The position numbers and the translations under genes were made by a program. 64,000 nt of DNA from Turnera subulata (lineage: Eukaryota > Streptophyta > Magnoliopsida > Malpighiales > Passifloraceae): NCBI GenBank assembly GCA_028386065.3, contig JAKUCV010004765.1, positions 59,255 to 123,254 on the forward strand. The letters are read 5' to 3'. The stretch's first letter is position 1; every line of letters begins with the position of its first letter. The notes below the pieces were generated by a model. It was not told where the DNA came from and did no database searches. It saw only the letters and a list, made by a program, of their open reading frames with translations. Shown here piece by piece: positions 22,520-35,506 of this stretch.

Positions 22520-25500
22520 ATAAAATTGACTTGCTCGGTGAAAAGTTTCTATTAGAACAGCTGGCATGGAGCATGGTTCTTTGTTTTGGTAAGCTATTTG
22601 AGCTGCAGTTGACTGTATCTGGAGTATCATTGGAAAGTATTACAATGCCTACATATTTTGTGTAAACCTATGATGATGATGGTTACTATGGCTGAATGCT
22701 TTGGCTATAGCAGAACTTATTACCTTAGGATGTAGGTCACTGGAATCTTGTTCTTGTTATTCATTTTTTTTCTTTTTGATGGTTGAAGTTTGCATAGTGC
22801 GAGTTATGGATATTGCTGTTTATGTGCAATGCTAATTACTCTGCTTCCTTATAAGTTGGCACTTTGCTTGTCGGAATTTGATCTCATTCTTTAGATTGTA
22901 TGGATAGTTCTATTTACTTTTACTCTTCTAATTATTTTATTTGCCTTTAGAGAGAAGGCATCCATGGTTATTTCATTTTCACGCACAGATATCCAGGCTT
23001 AAAATGCAACCCAAATAATAGTTTCATTGAGAAGGAAATCGTGTGGGAGTGCTCGAGTGCTACATTGTGCATATGTTTTGGCTACTTCTTTGTTTTTTTT
23101 ATACTAGCGGCCACTTCTTTTATTGCTGTACAGGTTAATTGAGTTTCTTATTTCTGCAGCTTCTTGTTGCGCCAATGAGGTTTACTGTTATAAGTACAAG
23201 CCATCTGGATTTGGTGAGAGAGAATTGGTCTCCCTTAATGTGTGGTTGATGTATCTAGTTGTGATTTGAATGTTCTTTTCTTTCTGTTCGATGCTGGCTT
23301 GAAACCGTACCCTGTTTACACATATTATTCTTTCTGACTCTTCTGAATGAATACTATCTTATCAACAATATGTAATGTAATGTAATGTTGAATATGGGGA
23401 CAATCATCTAGGTTTCTGTTTATGATTCTAGAGCTGATCAGGTATATGGAAACTATTGCATCCCGAGAAAGCTGAAATTGATTAATTGTGCTGCTATTTG
23501 GCTGAGATATTTAATTTGGGATGTTCAAATTATGTCTACCTTGGCTTCAGCATTATATAAGGTTTCAGTAGGGTCTGACATCAATGGCCTTGACATTCTA
23601 GGTTTACTTTATTTTTCAAGCAAGCTTGCCATTAAAGCAAGACATGCTTTGTTTCTATGTTTTAGTGGTGAAATTGCATCTGCTACTTAATGTTTAAAAT
23701 TTGCAAGGTCCATGTGTGTTCTGTAATAATAATATAAGGATTTATTGATCTAGGTCAATTGATGCTCCCTATACCCTTCGAGAGTTGGTTTAGGCTCAGC
23801 ATGCAATTAAGGATGTGTCTTTTTACTATAATGGGTCCATGGGATATGATGATATTGCAGCTGTTATACTATATAAACCATAGTCAGGGAATTTTTTAAG
23901 ATTTATTCTATGCTTGATCATAAAATGGCAATTTTCACTTTGAGACTGAGAAAGGTGAAAACAAAAGCCTGGTATTGATCAATTTTTGGCCCATCTCTAT
24001 GTATTCAACACAATTATTTAGAGTAAAGAACTTATTTCTTACAGGGGCAGTTTCAAAACTTCCATTGTTATTTTAATTTGGTCATTGTGTAGACATGGCC
24101 AACAATGTACGTTGAAAGCTGCGGCTGATTATAAACATTATGTGGAATTTTGCGTATCTACATCACTGGACAGATTTATGGCGATGTGCTGCCTACAGGT
24201 TATTTATCCTTTGTTTTCTATATTGGTATGCGTTGATTGACTGGAATTGCTTTTGGTTCATCAGAAAGCAAATGCTGAAGACATAAAAAGGGTATTGCAT
24301 GTAATTTCAAACTCTACTTGGTTTTGATTGTTATCTGAACGTTACAGGTAAACGATTGAAACCAGGGTGACCTTGTCTATGGTTATTAGATTTGTTGTGT
24401 TTTACAGGAGATGGTACCTGGCTCGAGATGATTCAAGGGATGCTTGCTCCTTCTTCAAGGCGCTATGTTGGACTCTGTAATGTTTGGTATTTTTCTCAAG
24501 GGGAGTGATACTCGGTGATGGATGAGGTCCAAATTTTTGTCATATTTCCTGTGTACAATTATAGAATTGTGAATGAGATTAATGATTAGACAGATGTTTG
24601 TGAGTAAACTCTACCCTATGCTGTTGAAGGGAAAGTTTTTACTTGGTGATGTTTTATGCGTCTGTTTCTTTCCCTTAGATGACCTTCATGTAGTTTGTTT
24701 CTTGTTTGTCCTGATAAATACCAGCACTTTGGAGCTGTTCTGAAGTTCGTGACTTTACTTTCTGGCTGATTAACAAGTTGTTGGACTGTTATGCTCACGC
24801 ACCGTGATAAGTGAAGATTCTGATGAAGTGTTCTACGGATTACTGGATTAGTACCGTAGTTTTCATGTCTTTATAAATTTTTGCCCTCCTAAGTTATATG
24901 CTCCTTCGCTTCTGTTAAAAGGTGACAGGACAGTTAATATACAACTGTTCCTCAATATCTTATTCTGCTTCTGTCATAAAAGGGGAGCTATCCTACAGTT
25001 TTGGTTGAAATCGTTGATGCTTATGGTGAGTAATCTAAAAGATCTCACTGATGTTTGATTGCTGACTGGAGTATGCAGGGTCTTAACAGTATTATCTATC
25101 AAACAACTGTTTCATATTTGTTTCTTTCGTTTCTTTAGCACCACTGTTTTCTAGATGATGTTGGCATTTTTGTTTCTCTAGTCTGATCATGCATACAAGC
25201 AAGCTGCTGGAAACAAAGCTGTATAATAATTCTCATTTGAATGTGTTCGCAGGTATCAAGTAGATATATATATTATTGAATACATATTTCAGTGCTCTGC
25301 ATCTACCTATTGTGTGAGGAACTCTTATACCCTGTGGCTTGATTTAACCAGGAGTTGTGATATGGTGGCTTATTGATGATGTCGTTGCTTTGCATTTTTC
25401 CATTTGCGACAAAATTCTGAAAATGGAAATTTGACGTGTAGGTCATTCATTTTATCTCAATTGAATTTAGACCATCAAGGGGTTGCTTTGCATGCACGAG

Positions 25501-27025
25501 CTCTCATTTTCTAATCTGCATAGGGATGATATTGCAAAAGCCCTTCAGGTCTGGTGCAGAAAATGTGTTCCAAACTTCCTATAAGAATCAAGACCGGTAG
25601 GCTAAGTGGTTTTCTATGCAGGGAGGGATAACTTTGTAGTATGGTACGCATTTGGTCATGAAATCACTCTTCTCCTTCAATTGGATTGTAATGATTCTGA
25701 AGCAGGGTTTTTTCAATGCATATTTCTAACTGCTGTTACCTGCTGTGCCTTCATGCAATGTGCTTAAAGGTCTTCCAAATTAGAGGAACAGACTTAATTT
25801 GCTACCACCTAATATTTTCTTTTTCTTTTTCTCGATACAATGGACTATTGCTATTATGTGAATGTAATTCAAAATGAATGGGAAAATCAAGGCATGGTTT
25901 AGTGTCCAAGCTGAATTCCAGAGAATCAAAACAGAAGTTCCCTCTGGTCCTCCAAATGTGTGGTGCTGTATTTGGGATCACCTCATGTTATGCTTGTGCA
26001 GTAGCTCTATAGGCTAATTTCACTGCGAGTTTTCTGCTTTGTAGCCTGTAGCAGCATTTGTTTGTTGTTGATGGTGACTTTAAGTAGCTTCGTTGTTTTA
26101 TTATCTTCCTTAACTCTGTTAACATCACCCGTGGTCAAAATTTTGTATTGGTGGACCTTGCATTAGTTCTTTCCGTTTCCGTTAATTCATGAAGAGGCCT
26201 TGTGAGACCATTATCTTTTATGCCTTCTAAAACCAATTTAGTCAGGTATATTCGAACCAGTGAAATCCTGTAAGCATCCGTACTGGTTTCGAGACTCGCG
26301 ATGCTCCAAGTGCTGTGGAATCTCACTTCCAATCGCAGAGGAAAGTCTTTCGCAGGACCAATATGGAGTCGTCTTCTGGGTGAGTCTGAATCCTCCTACT
26401 TCTTTCTGTTAGTCACATTCATAGATTATATGTGGGAGATGCAAGCCACTGGTGCATTCCAGGCTTGGCTCCAGTAACTGTGGTCTGGAAGTACTTAATT
26501 TGTTAAAATTGTTGGAAATGATAACACAGTAAATAGTTGTCTGGCAGGGTTATTTGGTAGCAGCTCCCTGCTGGTTGTTTGAAATTGTCATTGAAATTGT
26601 CAATCAGGAACTGCTTCAACAGACTTACATCTGTGGAGTTCTTTAAATCACTGATGCGTCCATGTATTCCACAAAATTGAGCAACATCGTAGGTTATGAA
26701 TGGCCAACCGTGAAAATCTCCCCATATGATAATCACCATTTTATATCCCATACATGAGGTTATCCCTTAACACTTGTCTCCCGTAACTATGCTGATGTTA
26801 TCAATGAAGGGTTTGTAAGGTAATTCAACCATAATTTATTTCACGATCCTTGGGGAACTCTCAAGAAAACTTACTAGTGAGAACATAAACATGCCAAATG
26901 CACTTACCAAATGAAAAACATGTCAAATGCTACATGGGAAGGAATCCATGGCTTTGGTCTCGCATTTTGGAGTACAGTCGACTCTATTATTGTGGTTTAG
27001 TATCCAAGAAGTTTATACTATTAAG
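22520..27025 (+). other. 3' UTR of the GT-gamma gene and intergenic sequence
   Basis: No second coding gene is seen. Several strong splice-like signals occur: TTTCTGCAG before 23160 with GGTGAGAG about 55 bp later, and TGTTTTACAG before 24408. These hint that the transcript may have a long, spliced 3' UTR. The rest is AT-rich and holds no recognised repeat before the MITE at 27028. Confidence 0.35.
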
Positions 27026-27027
27026 TA

Positions 27028-27229
27028 CTCCCTCAGTTCCGAATTAATTGACGTTTGAGGGGAAAAAATTTGTTCCAAAAAAAATTGAACCTACATCTAG
27101 TTTGTTTAGTTTTAATAAAAGTGAAATAAGGATAAGTTAGTCAAATAATCCTAGTTTTTAGGCTATTAATTATCTTTCTTAAATTGTGTGCAGATACCTT
27201 AAACGTCATTTAAAACGTAACGGAGGGAG
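27028..27229. mobile_element. Stowaway MITE, 202 bp, TA TSD
   Basis: CTCCCTCAGTTCC at left and GTAACGGAGGGAG at right form the inverted ends, with TA on both sides. Inner arms add TTGACGTTT/AAACGTCA. Same family as 2172-2416. Confidence 0.9.
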
Positions 27230-27238
27230 TAATTTTAT

Positions 27239-27449
27239 GGATTGAGATCCTCTCCTGTAAAGTTATGTCTTGTTGGTTGAATCGTGGTCATGATTTTCAA
27301 AATCAATGGTGAGAATTTATTTTTACTTTATTTAATTTTTTTAGTTTTTCTTACCTTATATATTTTAGAGCTATTGATTAAACAAATCAACGGTATTTAT
27401 TTAACAGGATCTCTCCTGTTGAATACTGTACAGGAGAGGATCAAAATCC
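27239..27449. mobile_element. MITE, 211 bp, 22-bp inverted ends, 8-bp TSD
   Basis: The left end GGATTGAGATCCTCTCCTGT matches the reverse complement of the right end, GGATTTTGATCCTCTCCTGT, at all but two positions. AATTTTAT flanks it at 27231-27238 and 27450-27457. It lies 9 bp from the Stowaway element. Confidence 0.8.
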
Positions 27450-27715
27450 AATTTTATAGTGCGATCTCCATTATTGGTTGCATTTCTTGGAAAAGAAAAT
27501 TTGCTTTGAACAATAAAACTTTATTAATCCTAAATGGGAAATGCTAACAAGTGTTTGTGGGAATTTATAAGTTATAATAAATGAATCTCAAGTAACTCAG
27601 TTTCTTTTAATTTTTATAATTTATAAAAATTAATTCAGTCTTTCAAATCAAACTAAAATTATCTTTGTTTTATTACTTGTTTTGTTATTGAAAATATTTA
27701 ATGTTTTATATTTTT

Positions 27716-27880
27716 AAGGTTTGGGATTTAGAATTTTAAGGTTTAGTTTTAGGGTTTTAGGGTTTAGAATTTAGGATTTTAGGGGTTTAGAGTTTAGGGT
27801 TTAGGGTTTAGGATTTAAAATTTTAAAGTTTTAAGGTTTAGGTATTAGAATTTTAGAGTTTAGGATTTAAGATTTTTATA
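27716..27880. repeat. Degenerate telomere-like (TTTAGGG-type) tract
   Basis: Many tandem variants of TTTAGGG and TTTAGAATTT, including TTTAGGGTTTAGGGTTTAGG near 27795-27820. A shorter, more decayed tract in the opposite orientation lies at about 56970-57010. Confidence 0.75.
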
Positions 27881-30800
27881 AAGTGGACAAAGGATAAAAT
27901 TGTGTGAAGGAAATATTTATTATTTCTGTTCTAATATTTTGTGCTCTATAAATGAATGCAATATAAATCTCCTAAATGTTTATTATTTTTTTGGGATAGA
28001 TGCAAATTATTTACATCTCTTCCGGTGCCTATGTGCACTCTTAAGCCAAGCCCCATCTTAAATTATGGGCATACGATGCTATTAGGATGATTAATCAGTG
28101 GCGGCGGTTGTTCAGGGGATTCTTATCGATAAAATCATTGGTTTGGCACATATATGGAAATGACAAACACAATGTAGCTTAGGCATTCGTGAGTTTTGCC
28201 TTATATTTCTTTTTCTTTCTTCATTACTGACTGAGACCATATTGGTTTCCTTAAAACACAAATAATGCCTCACATCACATCAATGAAAAGTGCTCCCATC
28301 AAAGGTATACGAAGAAAGCCGCGTCAAAATAATCTTTTGCTATCGAGTGTGCCTTGGTGCTGCTAAAGAACCTCTTTTTGAAATTTTCTTTTCTTGCTTT
28401 TATCATTTGGGTAACTGTCATTTCTGGTACTGCTGCAAGCCACTGTTAATTGTGGATTTCTTTTTTTTTTTTTTTTTGCAGTGGCAAATGGTGCAACTAA
28501 ATGGTCTAAACTCTAATGCTATGATGATTTATGGTTTACTGATTCTAATGCAACAACAACATTGTTACACTAACTTTTTTGATGGTTCATTTGCATGTCA
28601 TCGCTTTGCGCTTATAGTTGTGCTCACTTTGGATGGAGGTGGAGTCAGTAAGGGGTAGGGTAATAGTTTGGGGGGATATGGGCCGTTTTTGGAAGTTAGC
28701 CTACAGGGTGCTACCAACACACAAGTCTTTTAGGCAATAGGCTTATCCCGTTATCCATTTTGTGTCTCTCACGTCAAAGGAAGTGGACATGAGTAGCAAA
28801 GAGGGCAACAAAAAAAAAGTAAGAGAAGTGGACGGGAGAGAGAACGTGTTTTTTTTGTTAGTACTCTCCACCTTTCTTCCCCCATTGTAAGAAGTTGTTT
28901 GTGGTCACATGGGGACCTCCACCCCTCTTTGCTTACAATGGGCTTTTTGAGTGCTTCTTTTCCCCCTCATGGGGTCCATTTTATAGTGACCCCTTTTAAA
29001 CAAACCAAAACAAAACATAAAGGTGGGAAAAAAAATTATGGGTTTGGTTTTTTTTTTTCTAATTTTTGTGGTGGTTTGTTGTGGGTGTGGCACATTTTGT
29101 ATAATTGTGTGAGTTAATTATGGTTTGGGTAATTATATATATGAGGTTTGTTACTACTACTGTTTAGAGTCTAAATCACCCCCACATACACACGCACATG
29201 CTTTCATGTTCCAATGATCAAAACTTAGCTTAGTGTCAAAAAGTATCACACCCCATATGTGTTTATTAATGCTGAAATCTCAGCACATGGTTGTGAAATG
29301 TGATTGCTTCCAATTTACTCCATAATCAATCATCCTTAAGATTTACTACCTGTAACAAAGCTTGAAAAGTTGGGGGTTAAACTGCATGAAAAGGGGAAGG
29401 AATAAATGGTACTACCTGGAAGGAAAGAGATTGAGCAATACCGATGTGGAAGGTTCCATTAAAGGTCCTACTAATGTGATTAATTATTGATTACAAAAGT
29501 GTTGAGTACCGCCCAACTACTAATGAATGTAATCATTGCAAGTTTTGTAACCCCATAAAATTTTCTTAACTTATACAAGCAACACAGTACTAGTAGCTAG
29601 GAAAAGTAACAAATATTATAATGGTTGATGAAAGTGTAAGTGTCACCCTAGCTAGCTATATAGGAGAGGATTATTTTAGAACTTGAAGGGTCACATTCAA
29701 GTGTGATTAGTAGTAAATCAAAAAAAGGGAAAGCTCTTGAACGTTAAATCCTTCCTTTCCTGTTGTGTTCCCTCCTTTCAGAAAGAATATGTGATGTCGA
29801 CGCCATTGGCTTGAAAACCTTTGTTGTTAAATAAAGGAAAAATTACAAAAGGCCACCAAATAAAAGAAAGGAGGATAGATAAAAATGGAAAAAGAACAGG
29901 AGAGGGAGGGGAAAAAAAAAAAAGGGAATCAACATGGTGGGTTGCTTAGCTGGTGCCAGATAAATGTGAAGGTTAAATCCACATGGTAGACAGGAGATGT
30001 GAGGGGTGGCATTCACATCACATGCACGCCCATGTGAAGGTTAACCTTTTGTCTACATATCATATGTAACTTTTGATGTGAGCCAGTTAAATTAAAAAAA
30101 AAGTCAGCCCACCCCTCTCTCCCTTCTCGTGTATTATTTGCTCGGCTAGCTATAAGTTAAGTTAATACCCTTCTCCTGTCTGAAAAACAAAGTCACACCT
30201 TTTCTGTCGAAAAAATTGATTCAACAGTTTTGTTTAGTCCCAATGTTTTTACCTATTCTCTGCTTGTTTTAAGCACCTATACATATTTATGTGTCTTTGG
30301 AGGTAGATATGCACATCCAATTTCATGGATCGAAGCAAAAACTTTGATTGCATAAATCTTATGTAATAGAAAGAAAAAAAAATTGTATGTATTAATATAT
30401 CATTTTGGGTCCAAGTTTAACCCTTTTGTGAGGTGGAATTTAATGTCTCTCGGAAGAAAAGTAATATATCACCATGCATTAGCATGTACTTGTTAGTTGA
30501 ATACCTACACATTAATTAATTTAATAATTAATTACCATTCTTCTTAAAAAATTATGTAATTAGTTCCCAGGAGTATAAACAATCCTAATAAAGGAAGAAA
30601 AGAGGAATTTTGAGAAACTTTTTATTATAATTACTACTGATCATTAATTACTAATTAGAAATTCTAACTTTACACATCACCGATTAGGCCGAATATGTAT
30701 CCTATAAAGAATTTTTTTTAAAAAAAAAATTCCTCTATATACATCCACGATATCAAATGATGATGCTTGAAAGTAATTTGTATTCCTCTATGTGTTATTA

Positions 30801-31333
30801 TCATTTGGCTTGCAGCTTTTTTGTTCCTTTGTGTGTGTTATTATTTGGCTTGCAGCTTTTTTAACCCTTTTTTTTAATAAGTAATACCGGCCTGAATGAT
30901 GAACTAAATATGATAATCAATGATCCCCTGTACATCCTTTTTAAGGTTTCACTATTGTACCAGCATTTTCGATTCTGACAAAGATATATCCCTACAGCCT
31001 CTGCACGGTTACAAATATTGTCAGATCAACAATCTCTCGAATCATAATTTTCATTACTACTGAAACTAGAAAAAAAAGGACAGCAGCTCTTCAAAAATAT
31101 TGAGCTGCAAAGAAATGTCATTTTAGATTAATTCAAGAGATGTGCCAAAATATTTTAGGGTCAATTAAGATATCTATCATATATATGAACAATCATAAGT
31201 AAGATAATGTTGGTGTTGGACCCAGCCTACCCAGGTGATGGTTAATTCATCCCAGTTACATAAATTGCCATCACTCACTTGAAATCCTAAGATGTCCGAA
31301 ATTAATTAATAATATCCTCCCCGTTAACTTCTT

Positions 31334-31373
31334 TCTTCTTCTTCTTCTTCTTCTTCTTCTTCTTCTTCTTCTT
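31334..31373. repeat. (TTC)n microsatellite
   Basis: About 13 uninterrupted TTC units, followed by a T run. Confidence 0.95.
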
Positions 31374-32244
31374 TTTTCTCGAAACAACAACTTCAATAAT
31401 CTTGAGTGGACTCTCAAAAAAGAAAGAAATCACGAGTAAGAGTTGTTCGGATTCTTACCTTTTTCATTTCAATAATTTCTTGTGTTACATGCATTTGGAT
31501 TGTGAATTTATCAGAATGACGGCCCTACAAATTCCAAAACAAATGTGGAATAACAGCTTGTATAGAAACATTACTTTCAAGATACAACTGGCGAATGGTG
31601 GGTGATCCTCAAAAAAGTTATTTGTGAAGATATAATTCTTTCTACGGTCTAAAACATAATATATATTACAATTTTCTTTTTTAAAAAAAAAATAGAGGGA
31701 GGAGGAGGACGTTCACCGCATTAAATAGTCAACTTGATAATTGTCATGTCACATTCTCAACTTTCATAAAATTCTCACCCAAGCATTGCACCACTTGCGC
31801 ACCATGTGGTTCTCCCTCTTCTAGAAATTGAAATTACTTAGATCCGCAGCCTGCAAATTCAATCAAATTAAATTAGTATTTCTCTCGTAACTTATAAATA
31901 TGCACAGTAAGGGGAAGTCCATTTATTTATTTATTTATTTGTTAGTTATAAATAGATTAGATATACATGGTTGTCAATGTTGGATGTAAATACAAGTGGG
32001 CATACAATGCATAGTGGCAGGGCATCCCATCCAGCTGGAGACGACGTTAATTTTACATTACAAGGCATCAACTACAGTAGTATTGTGAGATCTTCTTAAC
32101 AACATAACATATATACGATTCCAGTTCCAGCTATGAGAGAGAGAGAGAGAGAGGGGGGTTCTTTCTATGGCCACCGAAGCAAAATTATATAAAAACAAAA
32201 CCAGTAAATGTAATGTCTATCTTGTAAGACAAGCAAAATATATC

Positions 32245-32304
32245 CATATATAGAACCAGGCCGAAACAACCACCCATATATAGAACCAGGCCGAAACAAC
32301 CACC
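32245..32304. repeat. 30-bp tandem duplication
   Basis: Two identical adjacent units beginning CATATATAGAACCAGGCCG and ending ACAACCACC. Confidence 0.9.
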
Positions 32305-32909
32305 AACCAAAAATAATTACACAGATGCATGTACAACAACAAAAAAATAAAAAATAAAACTACTACTATTAATTTTGTCCTGCCGCTCTTCAAATATACT
32401 ATAAGTAATTAATTTATGGTAATGCTATACACGCATCATCAATAATTAATGTATAAGAGGCCACCCATAACCCTCAAAATTTGACTTTCAGCTTCAAATG
32501 AACGAGGAGATGACACTACGTGGATATGTACGCATCTTAAATTGTCTTTTGATGTTATCAATGGTTACAGCACTAATGGTAAAAATAGAAATTGAGGAGT
32601 CATAATATTCTTCGGGAGTAAAATTAAACATTCTCTTCTGATGATAATCATTAAAGTCCACTGTACGTCATCGGTCTCACACCAGTAAATAAATTGCTAT
32701 CAATGATCAATAATTCTACTGTTCCGCATAAATCACTCCTGTAATTAAGGTGAATATTGTTCACTAGTTTGATTGGTTGGTAAATTTATTGAAGAATGTC
32801 GTGATTAATAATAATGGACAAAGAAGCAAGTATATAAACACTAGAAACAACTCATCCATCAATCATTAATGATTCTTTCTCAGTTCTCACCCAGGATGTG
32901 ACTCCTCTT

Positions 32910-32958
32910 TCTTATTGTCAATAACTCTTTTTTTCTGCCGATCTTATTGTCAATAACT
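32910..32958 (-). mobile_element. 15-bp micro-insertion with 17-bp direct repeats
   Basis: TCTTATTGTCAATAACT at 32910-32926 and 32942-32958 flanks CTTTTTTTCTGCCGA. On the minus strand the insert is TCGGCAGAAAAAAAG, a short sequence followed by an A run, as in target-primed retroposition. Confidence 0.6.
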
Positions 32959-33480
32959 TGGGTCCGTATATGATAAATTCCTCCATAAATAATGCAAATA
33001 CTTGATGAATCCAGTAGCTAGCCATTTGACTTTAACTTGTGGGAAAAATCTATATTATTGAAGCTCTATCATGTCATGTAACATACCTGTTTACTTTCGT
33101 ACAACATAACTAATAAAGGGGGGTTTTTTTTTTTCCTTGAATAGATGTTTTCATTTTGTGTATCATTCCTTTTTCACACCATATCAGTCCTTTTTTTTTT
33201 TTTTTACATTATTAACATTAATTGAAGCCACGCTTTTGATTGTTTCACTTGACCAAGATGCCCATTACATTATTCTCTATCGTGTAAGCATATGTTTTTT
33301 TTAATATATGAAAGCTTATCTCTGATTATCTGTGCATTTAAAGATCCCTTTGATTAAATGGGTCCCACGTGTACATTATGTATTGTGCACTCCACTGGTT
33401 TTTTTACTCAATAATTGAGTTACTGATCGAATTGCAGATGGAAATAGTGAAAGAGTCAATATTCGCCCTACAAAATAAAT

Positions 33481-35379
33481 GGATTAAAGCGTTTTTTGGT
33501 CCCTGAGTAAGGCCTCAAAGTTGGAAGTCATCCTCATATAGGATTTTGGCCTCTTTTCATCCCTCCGTTCATCGCGCTTGGTTAGTTTTGGTTTGTCCGG
33601 CCAAAATCCGGCCAAAATCAATGATGTGGCAATTTTTTTGGCTTTACATCAGCTTTGTGGGGCCCACATGTTAGGGTTTAACCCAAAACCGACCCAGCCC
33701 CACCCGACCCGTTCGCCCAACCCTTTTACCCACTTGTCTGGATTTTTTTATTCTTTTTCTCTTTTTCTTTTTTCCCCAAAATTAATTTAGGCTTTTTTTT
33801 CTTCTTTCTTTTTTTTTCTCTCTTTCTTTTTTTCTTTTCTTTTTCTTTCTCCTAATTATTTTAAATTTTTTAAAAATATTAAAATATAAATAATCATTTT
33901 TTATTTTTTTCCCTTTTTCTTTTTTCTCATTGTTTATTATCTCTTCATTTTTCAAAACATTATTTTTTATAACCCGTTTTAATATACCATCAAACCACAT
34001 ACTTCTATTTCAAAACCCGTTTTAATATACCCACAAACCACATACAAGAAAAAAAAATAATTTCTATTTCAAAACGAAAATACAGGTGAAGGCCGCCGTC
34101 GTCCCGATCTTCAACCACCGCCGAAAGTCGTCGCACACAACCGGAAGAAGAGGGTATGGGCGCGACCCCACCTGGATCCGCCGTCGCCGTCTACGGCTCC
34201 CGCTGCACCACCGCCACACGTCCGGTTGCAGCAGCCACAGAAGCTGCCGCGTAAGGACTTGGAGGCACCACCGAAGGCAACCATGAACACCGCCTCTGTT
34301 CATGTACAAATCGAGGGCAGCAAAGAGGACTTTCTCCACTTTTTTTTCGTCGCCTCACTCTTGAAGGGTGGAGGATTTCGGAGGTGAGGTTACGCCGGAG
34401 GGTCCGCCAGGTGGGTCCGTAGAAGGCGGAGCAGATGTTGTGCTGGTTGTTGGTGATGATCTTGCTGACGGCTTGGGCTGGCGGGCGGTTGGAGAACACG
34501 GCCCCCTTCTGGACCAAGGCCTGGGGTGGGCGACAGAGCGGTCGGCAACGAAGATGGCAGTGCGGGAGCCGATATGGAGGGTGACGGCAGGGCCGAACTT
34601 GGCGTGGAGCCAGAAGAGGGATGCGCCTATTCGCCAGCGGCAGTTGAGGGTGGATGTGTTGTGATGGTTCTCCTGCGTGCGGCGGCGCTGCGGGTCGGCG
34701 GTGCTGGCGATTGGAGAGGAAAGGGAATAGATGAAGAAGGTGGGGTTTAGTGAAAGCAAGGGTTAAATCCAGTTAGAAGAAATAAGAATTATAAACCGAA
34801 GCCTAAATGAAAATTTTAGCTATAGGGATTATAAACCGAAGCCTAAATTAAATCCAATTAGAGGAAATAAAGATTACACAGGTTTTTATTTAGCTATAGG
34901 GACTTAGTATTTAAGGATTTAAGTGTAACTGCAATTTTTTAATTTAAATCCAGTAGTGGGTAAATAAATTTAGATATATTAAAAAATAATTAATAATTAT
35001 TTTTTAGGGAAAAAAATCAAATGTGTAAAAATTAGGATGTGTAAAAAATTAATCTAAGAAAAAATTTAATTTAAGAATAAGGATTATAATATGGGAATTT
35101 CAACTAAAATGTTAAAAAATATGGGTCCAGGTGGAGCTTGGTCATCCGGTTATAAGAAATGGGTCGGGTGGGGCTGGGTCGGTTTTGGGTTAAACCCTGA
35201 CATGTGGGCCCCACAAAGCTGATGTGGGGCCCAAAAAATTGCCACATCAGCGATTTTGGTCGGACAAATCAAAACTAACCAAACACGATGAACGGAGGGA
35301 TGAAAAGAGGCCAAAATCCTACATGAGGAGGAATTCCAACTTTGAGGATCAACACAGGGACCAAAAAACGCTTTAATCC
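33481..35379. mobile_element. Pack-MULE (Mutator-like) with captured P450 fragment
   Basis: Long terminal inverted repeats of about 220 bp: the left begins GGATTAAAGCGTTTTTTGG and the right ends with its reverse complement. Shared inner blocks include GGATTTTGGCC and GCCACATCAGC/GATGTGGC. CAAAATAAAT flanks both sides (33471-33480 and 35380-35389), a 9-10 bp TSD as Mutator-like transposons make. The interior 34080-34740 is strikingly GC-rich against AT-rich surroundings and holds the gene fragment. No transposase is present. Confidence 0.88.
34355..34747 (-). pseudogene. Captured cytochrome P450 fragment (CYP89A-like N-terminal part)
   Basis: On the minus strand one frame gives [20 protein letters not shown] and VADRSVAH, then a frameshift leads to [36 protein letters not shown] and [12 protein letters not shown]. 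Together these are the substrate-recognition and helix-C region of a plant A-type P450; NQHNI...YGPTWR.LRRNL and EILHPSRV point to CYP89A. The membrane anchor is mostly lost, and the I-helix, ERR triad and haem-binding Cys region are absent, so it cannot be an enzyme. The sequence beyond 34340 toward 34064 is also GC-rich but not recognised and may be a second captured piece. Confidence 0.8.
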
Positions 35380-35506
35380 CAAAATAAATTCCCCTTCCTC
35401 TTCCCAAATTCTTTTGGCCACCACCACCATTTATCCAACTTCAAAATTATTGAAAGCTTTTTCCAGCTCTATATCAGAACTTAAATAGTAATTGATAAGT
35501 CAAGGA

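Larger units (their letters stand above)
27881..33470. other. AT-rich intergenic sequence without recognised genes
   Basis: Scattered poly(A)/poly(T) runs and stop-rich frames. Local features: a 28881-28891/28932-28942 inverted repeat, a partial duplication at about 30795-30870 around CATTTGGCTTGCAGC, a (GA)n run near 32133-32152, and the separately listed TTC run, 30-bp duplication and micro-insertion. The open frames 28290-28658 and 31402-31605 show no domain. Confidence 0.4.

Noticed and set aside
35150..35407. 85-codon minus-strand ORF
   Set aside because: It is the inverted repeat of the Pack-MULE; the same peptide words appear in the ORF at 33578-33790.
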